Shown: positions 12,794 through 24,969, numbered from the stretch's first letter. The stretch: 64,000 nucleotides of DNA from Cinnamomum chago (GCA_038049695.1 CP142451.1:125151501-125215500); one strand, 5' to 3'. Notes: generated by a model from the sequence alone, not told the origin. Program-made: numbers and translations.

Positions 12794-12794
12794 T

Positions 12795-13130
12795 AGTGTT
12801 TGGGTACTTCACTTGTAAAGTAAATTAAAATGAAGGGGCACTTTAAAGTAAAAATAAAAGAAGAAGGCTTATATCAAAATGTACGAAATTTAAAAAAAAT
12901 CATCTCTTATTCTTTTTAAAAGTTTAAAAATTATTCTCTGAACCCACTAAATGAATAAAAAAAAAACTTCATTTTTTCATAAAAAAAAAGAAGTAAAAAA
13001 GTATATTCTCATGCTATAAAATGTCAAAAAATTCAAAAAGGTGAATTTAAAAAATAAAAAAATTTGGCACATACTCTTTTAATTTCATGTCTCTTAATTT
13101 AAACCTTCACTCTACCCAAATACGTAGCCC
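12795..13130. mobile_element. Related AT-rich MITE, adjacent insertion
   Basis: The left GTGTTTGGGTACTTCACTTG and right CTTCACTCTACCCAAATAC ends are inverted matches with a very AT-rich, non-coding interior. It directly follows the MITE at 12493-12793, so two related elements lie end to end. Confidence 0.5.
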
Positions 13131-13637
13131 TAGTTTTATAGACATCAAACTTTTACTCATAATTGTTAAAAGATCATTAGATTCTAAGAGGGTTAAATCA
13201 AGAGCTAAGAAAATCTGATGGGCACCGCGAGCTGTTTTTTTCATGCCACAATTAGGTCGTTGCTGATATTTGTGATGGTACTCCATTGTCCATCGAAGGC
13301 ATGCGTGGCAATTCCTGACCGACCTGCCAGCCTGGGTGAACATATCCAACTCCATGACTAAATGGGTCAGGTATGGATCCAGCCCATCCATACTATACTC
13401 AACCCAACAAATTAAACCTACATGAGACAGAGAATCTAATATCCTAAATCAGAGTGGGCCACACAAAAACCAGCGGTCTTTGTACTGGGCCGATGTAACT
13501 CCGAGAGGTCAATCCAACTCAAACCCGACCCGACCCGACCCATTGCCATCCACACAACCAGATGCCTTCCATTCATTGAAAATATAAAGATAGACCACTG
13601 AGGCCATGCACTGGATACAACTAGAGATTAAAGAATC

Positions 13638-15340
13638 ATGGTTTAAAATCTCGGCAGATACCGGTTCATATCAGCCCATACCGCGACGATATTTGTAAAA
13701 TATCGGCCAATATGGTTAAAATTAGGGCTGACAAACGGGTCGGGTTGGGCTAATTCGGGTCAGGTCATAGCTGGATCGCGGGTTTGCAGCCCGCACCCAT
13801 GATACTTCGGGTTGGGCTAACTCACCTAACCCGTAGGCGTCGCTCATCTTTAACTAATTTTGTGTCTTGTAAAAAGGTAAAGCCCACAAGAATCGAACAG
13901 AAGATCCATTATATTTCAAATGACAACTTAACCACTACACCAACCCACTACTCTGTATACTATTTTATAAAAAATCTTATAAATAGAAGAAGAAAGAATG
14001 TTAGTGGCTATCCATTAAATCATGTAGTTGATGAGAAACTTGAAGACCGTGAGTTGAGTTTGAAGATGCAAAACTGTAACCTCTACAGCAGACATGTAAA
14101 GAAGAATATATTTGTAGCCAGCAGGATTCTTTAGAGATTAAGATTTGCTAATTGCTAATAATGAAAACTACTAATTATCAAAAAAGTAGGAAACTAGAAC
14201 GTCAAGATTGCATACCTTTCTTGATTTCTTTTTCGCTAAAATCAAGGAAAGTCATTAATATTTGAAATGGAAAAGCTCCACATATTTCGCAAGCCGGTAA
14301 GAATTAAGTTAAACGGGTCAACCGGGTTAGGCATGCCAACCCTAACCCGACCCGTTTCTATCTGGGTTCGGAACTCCTGACCCGTGGCGAACCCGTATGT
14401 GTGGGGGGTTGGGTTTGGCAAGCCAGAATCAGGTCGGGTTAGGGTCGGGTCATTGGGTCGGGCCACATTTTGCCAGCTCTAGTCAAAATATCGGTTTTAC
14501 TAATATCTCGGCCCATATTTTGAAAATATCGGCTGAGATAAAGTAATGTTCAAAAACCTTGATTTTTTGTAACTTTTTTCCTATTTTTCCATTTTCTTCT
14601 CCTCTTCCCTCATCTCCTTAGAGAAATCATGTCTCCATAGCCCATTCTCTTATATATTTCCAACTTCCAATACTATTTTTTGAATAAATGAATTTATTTA
14701 GTAAGAGAAAATCAAATTAACTTCCTTATTTTTACTATTATGTGTTTTTTATTTTTTATTTTTAGATAAAGCAAAGAAATATATGAAACGATCATTGGCA
14801 TGTCATTTTTGGGTTTGTTTTGTATTATTCACTTAGATCTACACACTTTCATGCTAGATCTATTTATAAAAATGATTTTGGGTTTAAAAAATGGTTTTTT
14901 TTAAATCATCTACATGTTAAAAAAATTGTTGGAGTATTTATGATACTAAATAGTAAATACTAATAGCTTATTAATAATATATAGATAGTTATTATATTAT
15001 CTTTATTTTCTTATATTTTACACTAATAAATTAATCATGAGCATCAATAATGGTTGCATTATATGAAATACTGGAGAAGACAGTGAAATGCGACACAGAC
15101 AGAACTCATAACTTAAGGTGACCGAGATTTTAATTTATTGTTGTTACTAATGAAAAGAATTATTATTTTCTAGCATTTTCTAATATTCTGGATTTTTTGA
15201 ATATTTTTGTGATTTTTTTTTATTAAAAAAAATTCACACTGCGACAACAACGATGGACCGATATCTGCGACCGATACCGATATCATATTGGTTTTTCGGA
15301 CCGGCCAACACCGCAGCCGAGACCGAAATTTTAAACCTGG
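13638..15340. mobile_element. Mutator-like non-autonomous TIR element, split by a nested hAT element
   Basis: The ends read ATGGTTTAAAATCTCGG and, reverse-complemented, CCAGGTTTAAAATTTCGG, with further TATCGG-type motifs inside both ends. Immediate flanks are TAAAGAATC (13629-13637) and TAAAGAATA (15341-15349), a near-perfect 9-bp target duplication as expected for Mutator-like elements. About 760 bp of the interior is the nested element at 13723-14481. No transposase frame is recognisable. Confidence 0.75.
13723..14481. mobile_element. hAT-like non-autonomous element nested in a MULE, with tRNA-like module
   Basis: Terminal repeats TAGGGCTGACAAACGGGTCG and, reverse-complemented, TAGAGCTGGCAAAATGTGG, with GGGTCGGG-rich subterminal sequence on both sides. 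Flanking 8-mers GTTAAAAT (13715-13722) and GTCAAAAT (14482-14489) fit an 8-bp hAT target duplication with one mismatch. Inside, on the minus strand at about 13868-13955, is a tRNA-like pair (GGTGTAGTGGTTAAG and GTTCGATTC, about 33 bases apart). Confidence 0.7.
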
Positions 15341-16246
15341 TAAAGAATACAACACCCATCCCAGCCGCATGTGATGCAGATCTAATTTTTTTTTTTTATT
15401 GCTATTAACTTGACCAGACCAGAATCTAAGTAATGGTCTAGTCATCTCTCTAACAGACTGCTTGTTTCCTACTTCTCTAAACAAACATATTTTAAACAAA
15501 ATAAAATATTATAATCATCACGGATCTTATTTATGAAGCATCAACGAAGTCAGATTCCCAACTATAGTATAAGCTTCTGAAGCGTTCCCACCATCATGGG
15601 ATCTTCTGATGCAAGGACAGAAACCCATGCCATGCCCACTCTTCATCTTTGTTGTCCAAAAGTCTGACAACCATTGGTTTTAAAATTGGTGTCAGTCCCT
15701 CCACTGCACAGTACCTAAACTGTCACATGCTGCCAAATACCTGGTCATCTCATCCCCCATTCTCATGATGGGGAAAGAAAACACTACTGTGTTTTAAAAT
15801 AAGATTTGATAAAATATTTATCCTTCCCACTGTAATGGAAAATATTAAAGCAAGAACTAGTTTTTACTATTTCCTTGAGAATTATTAGTGGAGCCCACCT
15901 AGTAATCAATCCAGATGGTGCACAAATATGTGGCACACATCTAAATGCATGGACAGTTGGATGGAGGGTTGAATTTTTTTTTTCAATCTCTGTTAGTATT
16001 TGAACACAGACATATATATTGAACGGTAACGATAATGGTTGCGGCACTTAAAAGAGATAATATTAACCTTAAAATACCAGTGCATATTCGGCAAGGTAAG
16101 GCATATTCTCATCACGAGAAAGGTTAAGAGGGACCCAACCAAGGACCTATAAAGACCAATACACTGTTCCAACAAATAAAGCTAACAATAAAGAAAAAAA
16201 AAAGAGGGTGGAGAAATCAATTAGACTTAATCATGGTTAGAAAACA

Positions 16247-16356
16247 TGGTGTAGATGAACAGAACATATTCATATTTACTATATTAGGATATTTAAAGGC
16301 GTGGTGTAGATGGACAGAACATATTCATATATACTCTATTAGGATATTTAAAGGAG
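16247..16356. repeat. 55-bp tandem duplication
   Basis: TGGTGTAGATGAACAGAACA at 16247 is followed 55 bases later by TGGTGTAGATGGACAGAACA; both units continue through ATATTCATAT and end AGGATATTTAAAGG. Only a few substitutions separate them. Confidence 0.8.
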
Positions 16357-16423
16357 CAGCTCAGACTTGCGGCCCTAAAACTTTATAAATGGATATTCTG
16401 AGTGTACCAGTGGTGTATCCTCT

Positions 16424-16590
16424 TTTTTTTTTTTTATAGCCACGAGAGGGTTACAAATCTTTTGAACTAAACTAATCTCTCCATGCGCAAAGGGAAGTCA
16501 GATAAATTCCCATATAACTCCAATATGATAGTAAAGTTTTGAACCTACAATTTTCAAGCACAACCTATGATTTAGATAAAACAATATCTT
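16424..16590 (-). mobile_element. Diverged SINE remnant
   Basis: A T run followed by CAAAGGGAAGTCAGATAAATTCCC resembles the SINE body AGAGGGAAGCCGGATAAATCCC at 40766-40943, and TTTTGAACCTACAA lies where box B (TTCGAACCCACAA) is expected. Strongly diverged. Confidence 0.5.
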
Positions 16591-16669
16591 AATAAATTTC
16601 CATAACGCGGATTCTTCAACTCTCAAAAGTAGGTGGTATGACACTGTGTTATAGCTTTCTTTAGCATCC

Positions 16670-16747
16670 TAATCAAATCAAATAATTCTGAAGAGAGAGA
16701 GAAACCTAATCAAATCAAATGATTCTGAAGAGAGAGAGAGAGAAACC
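16670..16747. repeat. Short tandem duplication with GA run
   Basis: Two units containing AATCAAATCAAAT and ATTCTGAAGAGAGAGAGA followed by AAACC lie in direct succession; the second unit has a slightly longer GA run. Confidence 0.7.
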
Positions 16748-17190
16748 TTTCAAAGGCCCTAATTCATGTATAATCTGCCAATGAGAATCAATGCATCAAG
16801 GAAAGGTTGGTGACTTATGGCTCGCAACTTAAAATAAAATAAGACATCAGGTCAGAAACAGCTCACCGCCGTCTTTTAAATTAGTGGATGGCAACAGTAC
16901 GTTTCCTTTTCTCATTACTTTCTCCTCAAGAAGGATCAATGACATTCGGATTCCTTTTACCGTCAAAGACTTTAAGCAGATAATTATCACCTGTGTTCAT
17001 ACCATGGAGAACAGTTTATGGCATATTCGTTTCTTTACCGACCAACCAAGGCAAGACACCATCCACCCACACTAGCATCTGACAATGGGACCATACATAT
17101 CACCAAAAGGGACGGTCTATACCATTTCATTACACTTTCACATATACCGATTAAAGAAAACTAAAGCTAAAGAAAATTCCACATCAAAAA

Positions 17191-17320
17191 GTCTACTTGG
17201 ACAAACTTTTTGGCCAGAATTTTGGCCAACCCATATAGTTTCCATTGAATATCATAGTGATATTCAATGGAAACTATATGGGTTGGCCAAAATTCTGGCC
17301 AAAAAGTTTGTCCAAGTAGC
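17191..17320. mobile_element. Foldback MITE, family F copy 3; perfect 62-bp hairpin
   Basis: Positions 17193-17254 and 17258-17319 are exact reverse complements over 62 bases, separated by a 3-base loop (TAG). The outer ends are GTCTACTTGGACAAAC and, reverse-complemented, GCTACTTGGACAAAC, matching copies 1 and 2 in pattern. The absence of any arm mismatch means recent insertion, recent conversion or selection for the fold. No ORF uses it. Confidence 0.85.
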
Positions 17321-19582
17321 ATTACTCATTGCAGATAACATAGACTCCACCCACAGTCAGTATGGCAAGAATAGGGGGACTCGATCATTTTTAAATGGGA
17401 AATGACAGATCACCCAACTTGGATTGCAAATGACTGAAGAACTGCTTCAATTTGATTGTGCTCATCATTTTTCTTTTTGCTTCTATAAAAATTTTTTTGA
17501 AATGGAGATAGGGGTATTGCCGCATGGGTGCGCGCGACATTGATTACAGTGGGGTTTGACCCCATTGGGACCTGAAAAAATACTTAAAAATAAAAAATTT
17601 TATGCCATGAATTAAACTTATTGAAGCTTTTGGCCCCCACTCAACCCACACTAACCGAATAGGAGATCAATGGATGAATGGTGGTTGCTAGTATTGGTAA
17701 TGAAACTATTATGCAACGATTTCAATACATGAAAATCTGTCGAGGGCAGTTATACGAGTTTATGTATTTGGATTTTCTTTTTGGATTAAGAACTATTAGT
17801 AATAATGTATTAAATTTGTTTTTGTTGAGAATTCAATATTATCTTTGTCGGATTATCAGAAATAAATTATTTGAAAATTTTATATTATACTTGTCAAATT
17901 ATCGAAAGTAGAAAATAAATTTATTTGATTTGTGGAAGATAAGTCTTTTGTTGACTCCACTGACTCGAATTTCCAAAGCCGTCACCGGTTGAAATCACCT
18001 GATCAATCTATTTTTCAAAAACTGGCACATCAAAAAGTAGGTCAACCAAATACAGGGACTGGATTTGATGTTAAGTTATTAGGCACACTGTTCACTGAGT
18101 TATGTTCCTACACCCCTGTTTTTTTTTTTTTTTTTTTTTTTCATTAAAAAAAAATTGCAACCTCCATCCTTGTCATCTAGGCTACAAGTTTTATTTAGGT
18201 TTTTCAAGAGTTGCAAGTTCAATGAGGTTCCCTACAAAGTTTCATAGTTGAGACCTGTACATACTCCTTTTTCAAAACATCAGAGTATCACAAGTCACAA
18301 CACAAAAATGGTGTTAAACCTTGATCCATTGAGAATCCAAATACAACTGGGCGTATAAAGATGGAAGGAAAAATAGGGGAAAAGGGAAATGATAAAAAGG
18401 AAGTTCTGAAGTATCTCAAAGGTCAGCTTAAATTTATTATTGTCAGATTTAGAAAGATAAAATGACCAACATGTGATATGAAGAGAAACGGAAAATGGAG
18501 AAATGTATTCATCACCCATAAACTTAGTTAACTATGATTTCGCAAGTAAATGTCCATTGTCAACTAGTTCTGCATTTAGGATTGGCAGAAAAACGATTCC
18601 TATCCCTTCCAATAAGAAACGGTATTCCAAGGAGTTAAGTAACAATAATTACATTTTTTACTCTTTGTAAGAGTCACCAAATAGCTAAAAAGTGGTAGGC
18701 ATGGAAATCGGAAGCTTTTTCCTTGCTCAAATATGTTGAACTCATTCAACCATGTAATTAGGAATGTCTTAAAACTTCTACTATGTTTCTTTGCCTCCCT
18801 CATTGTATTTTATAAATCATAAGTCAACTCAAATATGTTTTACTCCCATGGAAATTAAAATGAGTGAAAAAATCATCTTAAATGCAGCATAGCATGACTT
18901 TGATGGAAAATAAAATGAGTAGAAAAATCGTCTTAAATGCAGCATGACTTTGATGTCTTAAACCTTCTAGTCCCCAGAACATGATTTTAAATAGTCCTTG
19001 TGGAAAACGCTGACCCTAAATGAACAACATGAATCTCAACATTAGCTCTTTCCACTCAAAACCAAAAAGTCAATCATCCAAGCTAATCCTCACAATCTTT
19101 CCCCATGGTCTATGCAAATTGGAGCCGCCATATGAATGGTGGCTTTCTCAACCTCAGAGGTCAGAAACAACAACAGCTACATCAACAATAATGTCAGAAA
19201 AAAACAAACCAAACACATTTACCTCAGCTGAGCAACAACAACACCACAAGAATTAAAGAGACATTCATGATTAAAATCTAATAGCACTTGCTTCAGTAGA
19301 AAATCACCACATAACATAACTAGAATTCAAGAGTCAGCCAGCCAGCCCATTACAATAAACTATAAAGACCACAGGACATAAGACATAGAGATGAAATTGC
19401 CAAAAGTGACAATCTCTCAAGTCTCAACATTACATAACCAGTAGCAATATAGGAATTTAAAGGCCTAATAATCCAAACATAGCATAGATATCCAAGAACA
19501 CAAAGTAGACCACCTTAACACAAGCAGCGAGCTTCAAACCTCCCTCCTCTGCAATAAAACACAGAGCCATTCCTGCTCTAAA
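17321..19582. other. Intergenic, no gene seen
   Basis: No supportable gene. A T run lies at 18118-18141 and an approximately 60-bp tandem duplication at 18840-18960 (AAAATGAGT, TCTTAAATGCAGCAT, GACTTTGATG repeated). The last several hundred bases probably include the 3' UTR of the DUF7054 gene. Confidence 0.45.
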
Positions 19583-20235
19583 TCAGTGTGAATAAACCTT
19601 CAAATTAAGAGCCTTATTGAGCCAAGCCTTCCAGCTCCCACCTCCCTTCCTTCCCGGTGAACTCCCCTCATCCGCCGCCTGCTGCTTCTTGCACAGCAAG
19701 AAATTCCGACCGCCACAAGAACCGATCCTCTCCTTTGGACTCAGCGCTGCAAAAACCACCACCATACTCCATCAAAACCAATCCAATCCAAAACCATCAA
19801 TGCCCTCTTTGTTTGAATTATAATACATAGGATAGAAAATGAATTCCTAGGGCTATTTGATGCTCATTATTTGAAATCCACCTTTGATCTTCGTTTTATT
19901 CAATTCCTATGTATTGCCCCCAATAATCATTCACAATTCAAGAAACGAGCAAACAAATCAACAAAAAAATCACTTCATTTACCATCAGATCCGGCATTTG
20001 CAGAGTAGAGAAGGAAATTATCAAGATCAAATCCAAGAACAGGAAGCCGTCCCTCTCGAGCGTAAGATCTGAGCACGGTATCAATCACGGTAGCCACAAG
20101 CTCCTCCTCATTAACCAGAAACCGGAGAGGACCGGCGCTTCCGAGAACATTGACGGTGATGAGAAACCTCCGGCGGCCCTTCTCCGGCTGCTGCTGCTGG
20201 CTCTTCTTCGACCTCTGCAATGCATGAATCGACAT
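19583..20235 (-). CDS. DUF7054-domain protein (At4g22758-like)
   Basis: Two exons: 20235-19983 and 19746-19583, joined in phase 1 across a 236-bp GT-AG intron (GATG|GTAAAT ... TTTTGCAG|CGCTGAG), giving 138 residues. A basic, Gln-rich N-terminus (about 8-22) precedes the conserved domain: TVNVLGSAGPLRFLV, a VATVIDTVLRSYAREGRLPVLG block, LDNFLLY, and after the splice SDALSP, IGSCGGRNFLLCKK. These blocks are what I remember of the plant family of unknown function that includes Arabidopsis At4g22758; the fold is thought to be ubiquitin-like, but no biochemical role is established. The short C-terminal tail is GS-rich then ALNLKVYSH. The protein is shorter than some family members, so an extra upstream exon is possible but not needed. 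Confidence 0.85.
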
Positions 20236-20700
20236 CGTTCCAATCGATCAATGCCTCTCCTTCGACCGCTCGCTCGCTCGCTCGCTCGATCTACAAAACC
20301 TCAGATCTAAGACAACCTTATTTCCTCCGATACACGGAGATTGACGAAGAGAGAACAAAATATCAAAAGATCAAATCGAAAAGACTCGATTTTTTTTTCT
20401 CAAGGATCGACGCCAAGGCAGCGATAATACCAGCCCTGGCAGCAAGATCCAAAGGAGGAGAACAACAGCGCTGTTGCTCTCTTTGGTGTTGCTGATGAAG
20501 AAGAGAGAAGCATGAAATTGCGCGCAGAATCCACCATTCACAACGGCCGATTTGAAGGGAAACGAAGAAGGAAATCAAGAAGAAGAAAGAGAGAAGAAGG
20601 AGAGAAACAGGGAGAGAGAGAAAGATTGTGATTTGGGAGAAGGCGAAGTCGTTGCTTGATTTCTTCTCTTTCTTTGGTTTTGCACCTTTAATAGGATTAG
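20236..20700 (-). promoter_or_regulatory. Probable 5' UTR and promoter of the DUF7054 gene
   Basis: The sequence just upstream of the start codon carries a GCTC tetranucleotide repeat (about 20268-20290), then GA/CT-rich leader-like sequence (20570-20625), and at about 20694-20706 a telomere-like TTAGGGTTAG motif, similar to the telo-box common in plant promoters. The transcription start cannot be placed. Confidence 0.35.
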
Positions 20701-21011
20701 GGTTAGAATTTTCTCTCTGTTTGGGTTATATTCGTTGCTTTCTTTCCCTTCATCTGCAAGAGCATGTGCAGAGAAATCTCGTCGCCAGCTTTGTCGGTCT
20801 GATGTATATTTTAAACGATTTAAACAAGAACCAACAATGTTCGGTGGAGAGAGAGAGCGTACTGAGCGGTGATTATTTTTCTTTAACAAAAAGCTCCCTG
20901 AGTTGTCAAAAGTTTTTCAAAATACTCCATTCTTCTTTTTAATGGGTGTGTGAAGGGTTGGATCATTTGACTTGATGGAAATGATAACATCAATAAGACT
21001 TGGACTAAGGC

Positions 21012-21048
<37 letters not shown>

Positions 21049-21325
21049 CTGTATATGACCATTAAAAGAACCTAGGTGGGTGAGATCATTGTATAATTGT
21101 AAGAGTCATGACCATGATAGGCCTGACTGCAAGATCACTATCCGAATAGAGCAAATAAATACACCCTAACTTTATTAAAAGGACTAATAGTGAATAATGA
21201 AAGGGATTAGTCCAGTCCATAAGACTGGGACACCCTCCGTTATACAAAAAAAGAAAAAAGTGAATAATCAAATACTAATCTCCTTATTTCTCTCATTTCT
21301 TAGGACATATACCTCTCTCTATCAT
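20701..21325. other. Intergenic with GA microsatellite
   Basis: No gene seen. The GA repeat at 21013-21044 (about 16 units) is the main feature. The left part may belong to the DUF7054 promoter. Confidence 0.45.
21013..21044. repeat. (GA)n microsatellite
   Basis: About 16 GA units, followed by GTATCTG, in intergenic DNA upstream of the DUF7054 gene. Confidence 0.95.
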
Positions 21326-21622
21326 TTAGGATCCATTTGGCACTTTACTAAATTAATAAAAGTCAAGTAAAGCCTTTACTTTTTAGACAAAGAGTCACAT
21401 CAACAACACTCTAGTTTAAGATTTCCACCATTTATCTTTAAAGCAGCATTCTTTCTCCACTAAAAAATAAAAAAAAATCACTTTTCTATAAAAAAATAAA
21501 AGACTCCAAGCCAAACAATTAAAAATAAAATACCATCGTAACCCCATTATATTTTATTCTATCTTGATTTGATGCTTAATTGCACTTTATCTTATATGTA
21601 AAATTACCAAATTGGCCATTAA
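21326..21622. mobile_element. hAT-like MITE, GTTTGGTAACTTTAC family copy 2
   Basis: The left end ATTTGGCACTTTACTAA pairs with the right end GTAAAATTACCAAATTGG in inverted orientation, and the internal GTCAAGTAAAGCC, GTCACATCAA and AAATACCATCGTAACCCC blocks match copy 1 in the same order. Confidence 0.6.
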
Positions 21623-23374
21623 TATATCCAGAGCCTTTCCCCATATCTCTCTCCTTATGTGAAATATCTCTTAATTCTTACCAGCCATCATCTCCACCTT
21701 TGCTTAGATCCTGCATAGACTATTAATTAGACCCTATCAAATATAGGGAAGAGCAAACTACCTAATCAACCTCAAACCTCATATGCTCCTTACTAATTGC
21801 ACTGGCCATTCTTCATCTTCAAGCTAGTGCCTAATCAATCAAATTTGGAAAAATAAAAAATTAAAATTAAAACCTGTAGTAGGTAACTTTATCTTTGTCA
21901 ATCCACACATCCCCCCTACTTGCATTTAATCCATTATCAAATGAACTCCCATGTCTACATCCCATCCACCCATCATCATCATCAGCTTTGAGTGAGCCTC
22001 AATTTCACCTCAACCACCATGGGTGGATGTCATACCAAAAAAAAAAAAAAAAAACCACTATGGGTGGATGTGATGTAGGGTAAAAAAAATACAAAATGTG
22101 AAGGTGGAATAGTGGAAGGGTACCAGTGGTAAAAAAGTAACCGACTTTTGTGAAGGAGAATGAATATACACATCCCCTAATCATCTTAACAAGAAGCCAA
22201 CCCATACCCTTCTTGACACGAATAGTAAAAAGCCCAATGTTAGATTTTGGGGAGGAGAACTAGGAAGTGTAGTTTAACCTAACACAGACGTGGCTGTAAG
22301 TCTGAAACTGACTGAACCAAGTCGACCACTTTTACCTATAATTAGCAGTCAATGTCAAGATGGGTTGGCCCAGCTTCTCCCTGAGCTGGTCCAGGCCACT
22401 CCCCCTCTTGACGCTTTCGTCACGTGAACTAATTCCAAGTCGCTATTGTATGGTATTTTCTACAGGCTGCAGTTAAAGCTATGTTTTTCCTAAGAAAGGA
22501 TTGAGAGGGATATGAAATTGGAGTGAAAAGTAGGGGGCCAGATAGAAAACTTGATTATTCGCTTCTAGATCTCTAGAGATAAAAGAGCCGTGGTGATGCA
22601 CGCATCGAATAATAATCGCCTACAAATGGAGAGAAAGAGTCTTAAGCCGCTAGGAGAGGTAATCCACCTTCTTGTTCTTGTTGGCGTTCACTTGCCATGT
22701 GTTTGTAACAAGACGTGGCAGCAGGCACAACCATATTACCATGAGTTAGGTGTAGAAACCATCAGTTGGTTAGAGGTGACCAAGGACACTCTCCACTTGG
22801 GAAACTCTGTTGACTGTTCTCTTTTTTCATCATGCAGATGTCCCTTTGGTATGGCTAGTTTGACTAAGTTTAGACTGTTCATTGAATCAAAATTTAGCTC
22901 TTGGGCTCACAAATCAGGACAGGGTCCAACCCATTTGCACAATTTTATGACCCATTTTGCTGAATACCTGTAAGGGTGCTGATTTCTAACTAGACCTGTC
23001 AGCTGAACTGAGTTCACCTAATAATTTAGGATTTTGGTTGGCTCTTTCTTTTTTTATCAAAGATTGGGTTATGTTCTTGGCATTCAATCTGCTAATATGA
23101 CCAAATACTTTCAAATCCAATTAATTGAACTATGATCTCCACCTGCTTGAACTTGATCTGGTAGGTGAGGGTTTGGGTTAGCCCATTTTATTTTTTGAGT
23201 TGGGTCTTGGACGGCTGTAGACAAACAAGTTTCCCAATGTGCTAACCCAAATTGCTTATTGGATTGATGCATTCATGGCTGTTACGATCATAGCATATTT
23301 CATGATCATGAAGTTTGGTTTAAATAGTCCAATTTTAAAACTCCTTAATTAAAAAAAATAAAAATACAAGAACG
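21623..23374. other. Intergenic, no gene seen
   Basis: Contains CCATGGGTGGATG-like short repeats around 22015-22070 and an A run. The frame at 22590-22973 (127 codons) has no recognisable motif, homologue in memory or splice context; I do not call it. Confidence 0.4.
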
Positions 23375-23546
23375 AATGAGTGGTAGCTCAGTTGACCGAG
23401 GACTCTGCGCCTCAAGAAGCGGAGAGGCCTTATGTTCGACACCTACCTCCAATGGTAGTTTTACCCGGTGCATGTGGATAAGAGGGTTTACATGTGTTTC
23501 TCCGCGTGTAAGAAAAAACACACACAAAAAAAAGAAAAAAAAAAAA
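23375..23546 (+). mobile_element. tRNA-derived SINE, second type
   Basis: The tRNA-like head has box A TGGTAGCTCAGTTGACCGAGG and box B TATGTTCGACACC with normal spacing; the body ends in a CACACA then A-rich tail (23517-23546). The body (GGTGCATGTGGATAAGAGGG) differs from the other SINEs here, so it is a different family. The missing acceptor-stem pairing and the A-tail argue against a real tRNA gene. Confidence 0.75.
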
Positions 23547-24969
23547 GCTCTACCCTTTCAATACACATCTTCGGCTATTTATGATCTTTTATACATTTAA
23601 GCATATTTACCGATTAATAATCAGTTCAGGTCCAAGTCCATCATAAACTTGATCCTTACCTTGACGGCTTACAACCTTAAGTACATCTTATGTATTAATA
23701 TTGACGGCGGGTTACAACCTTGTAGGATTTGATTTAAGAAAGTTCCTTGAAAAACAGCTGAAAAGCCTCATTTTCCAAACATGGTTGCAAATGCATCAAG
23801 GTAAGTGTTGGTCCATCAAAGAAAGCATATACAATTTGTAGATCGGTACTTTCTTCTCGCAGAGAGATGTTTGCATCATGTTTGTGTGATAAGAAGAATC
23901 CACCATGGATCAAAAAAATTTCTCCATGCAGCTTTTCCTTTGTTCTTTTTTTTTTTTTTTTGGTTTTTGGCATTACTTTCAAAATTTTACTAAAGGATTT
24001 TACCAAGAAAACCCCTTTTTTACCTTGTATCAACCAAAAAGGCCCTTAATTTTCAATATTGAGAAAAAAGCCCTAAACGAAAATATCCTAGCTTGTTTCT
24101 TATTTTACAGGGATATCGCCGCTCAGAAAAAAAATAAGAAGGGCGGCTCGAGTTAAAAAAAAGACAAATGAAAAAAACAAACAAACAAATAGGAGCGCAG
24201 CTCAAGTTAAAAAAAGACAAATGAAAACAAACAAACAAAAAAACAAAGTGGGGGATATTCAAGTTAAAAAAAGAAAAACAAAAAAAAGAAAGAAAAAAAC
24301 AAGCAGGGACATCCCCGTTTAGGCCTCTCTAGTCTTCACCAACTCAAAGGCAATCTTTTTGGGTAAAATCCTCTAATTATTATTTTATTTTTAAAAAAAT
24401 AGGGATTTTTAGAAGAGAGATAAAATCTAAAAATAAGTGATCAAACAAAATCTAAAAAACAGCTTAGAGAGATATCGCAGGTGAAGAGGAGAAACACTCT
24501 TCACCATGTCAGGAGGGGAAGAAAATACCATGCAAGCAGAGAAGTGGAGATGTAAAAACTGTTTTCTTCTCTCTTAGCCCTTGCTTGTGCCCCTTAATGT
24601 GTTCAAGTTCACCGAACCATTTAAAGCAAATTAGACAAATCCCCTCTCAAGAATATGATGAAAGTGTCCATCGCCTAAGCTAAAAGAGTAAAATGACCTA
24701 CATAGCAAATCAACACTACGAGAACAACAATTTACAAACTCGTTGCAGAATTCAGATGACAATCAAATACAGGAATGCAAAAACACACCCTCAAATGGTA
24801 ATTCCACTTGAAAAGTAAAATGTTCAGAACACTCCTCTTCCAATGACGACCTCTCAAACACTGTTGTTAATGTACTTTAAAATGCCACCTTTCTGAAAAA
24901 AGAAGAAAAAAACCAAGAATAGTTATATACGCACCCCAAATAAATATTTGGGGCGCACATCACGCAAAA
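23547..24969. other. Intergenic; A-rich tandem repeat, downstream of ankyrin gene
   Basis: No gene. At about 24140-24290 an approximately 52-bp A-rich unit (AAGTTAAAAAAAGACAAATGAAAA followed by CAAACAAACAAA) occurs about three times. The last few hundred bases probably include the 3' UTR of the ankyrin gene, which ends at 24970. Confidence 0.45.
24140..24290. repeat. A-rich tandem repeat, about three units
   Basis: Units of roughly 52 bases each contain CAAGTTAAAAAAAGACAAATG or close variants, followed by CAAACAAACAAA. It lies downstream of the ankyrin gene. Confidence 0.65.

Larger units (their letters stand above)
15350..17190. other. Intergenic, no gene; simple and tandem repeats
   Basis: No supportable coding region. 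It holds a diverged SINE fragment (16424-16590) and tandem duplications at 16247-16356 and about 16670-16747, listed separately where clear. Confidence 0.45.

Noticed and set aside
22590..22973. 127-codon plus frame
   Set aside because: No recognisable domain, signal or splice context; random frames of this length are expected in 64 kb.
23380..23455. Possible real tRNA gene
   Set aside because: Box A and box B are present but there is no matching acceptor stem, and an unrelated body plus A-rich tail follow, so it is a SINE head.
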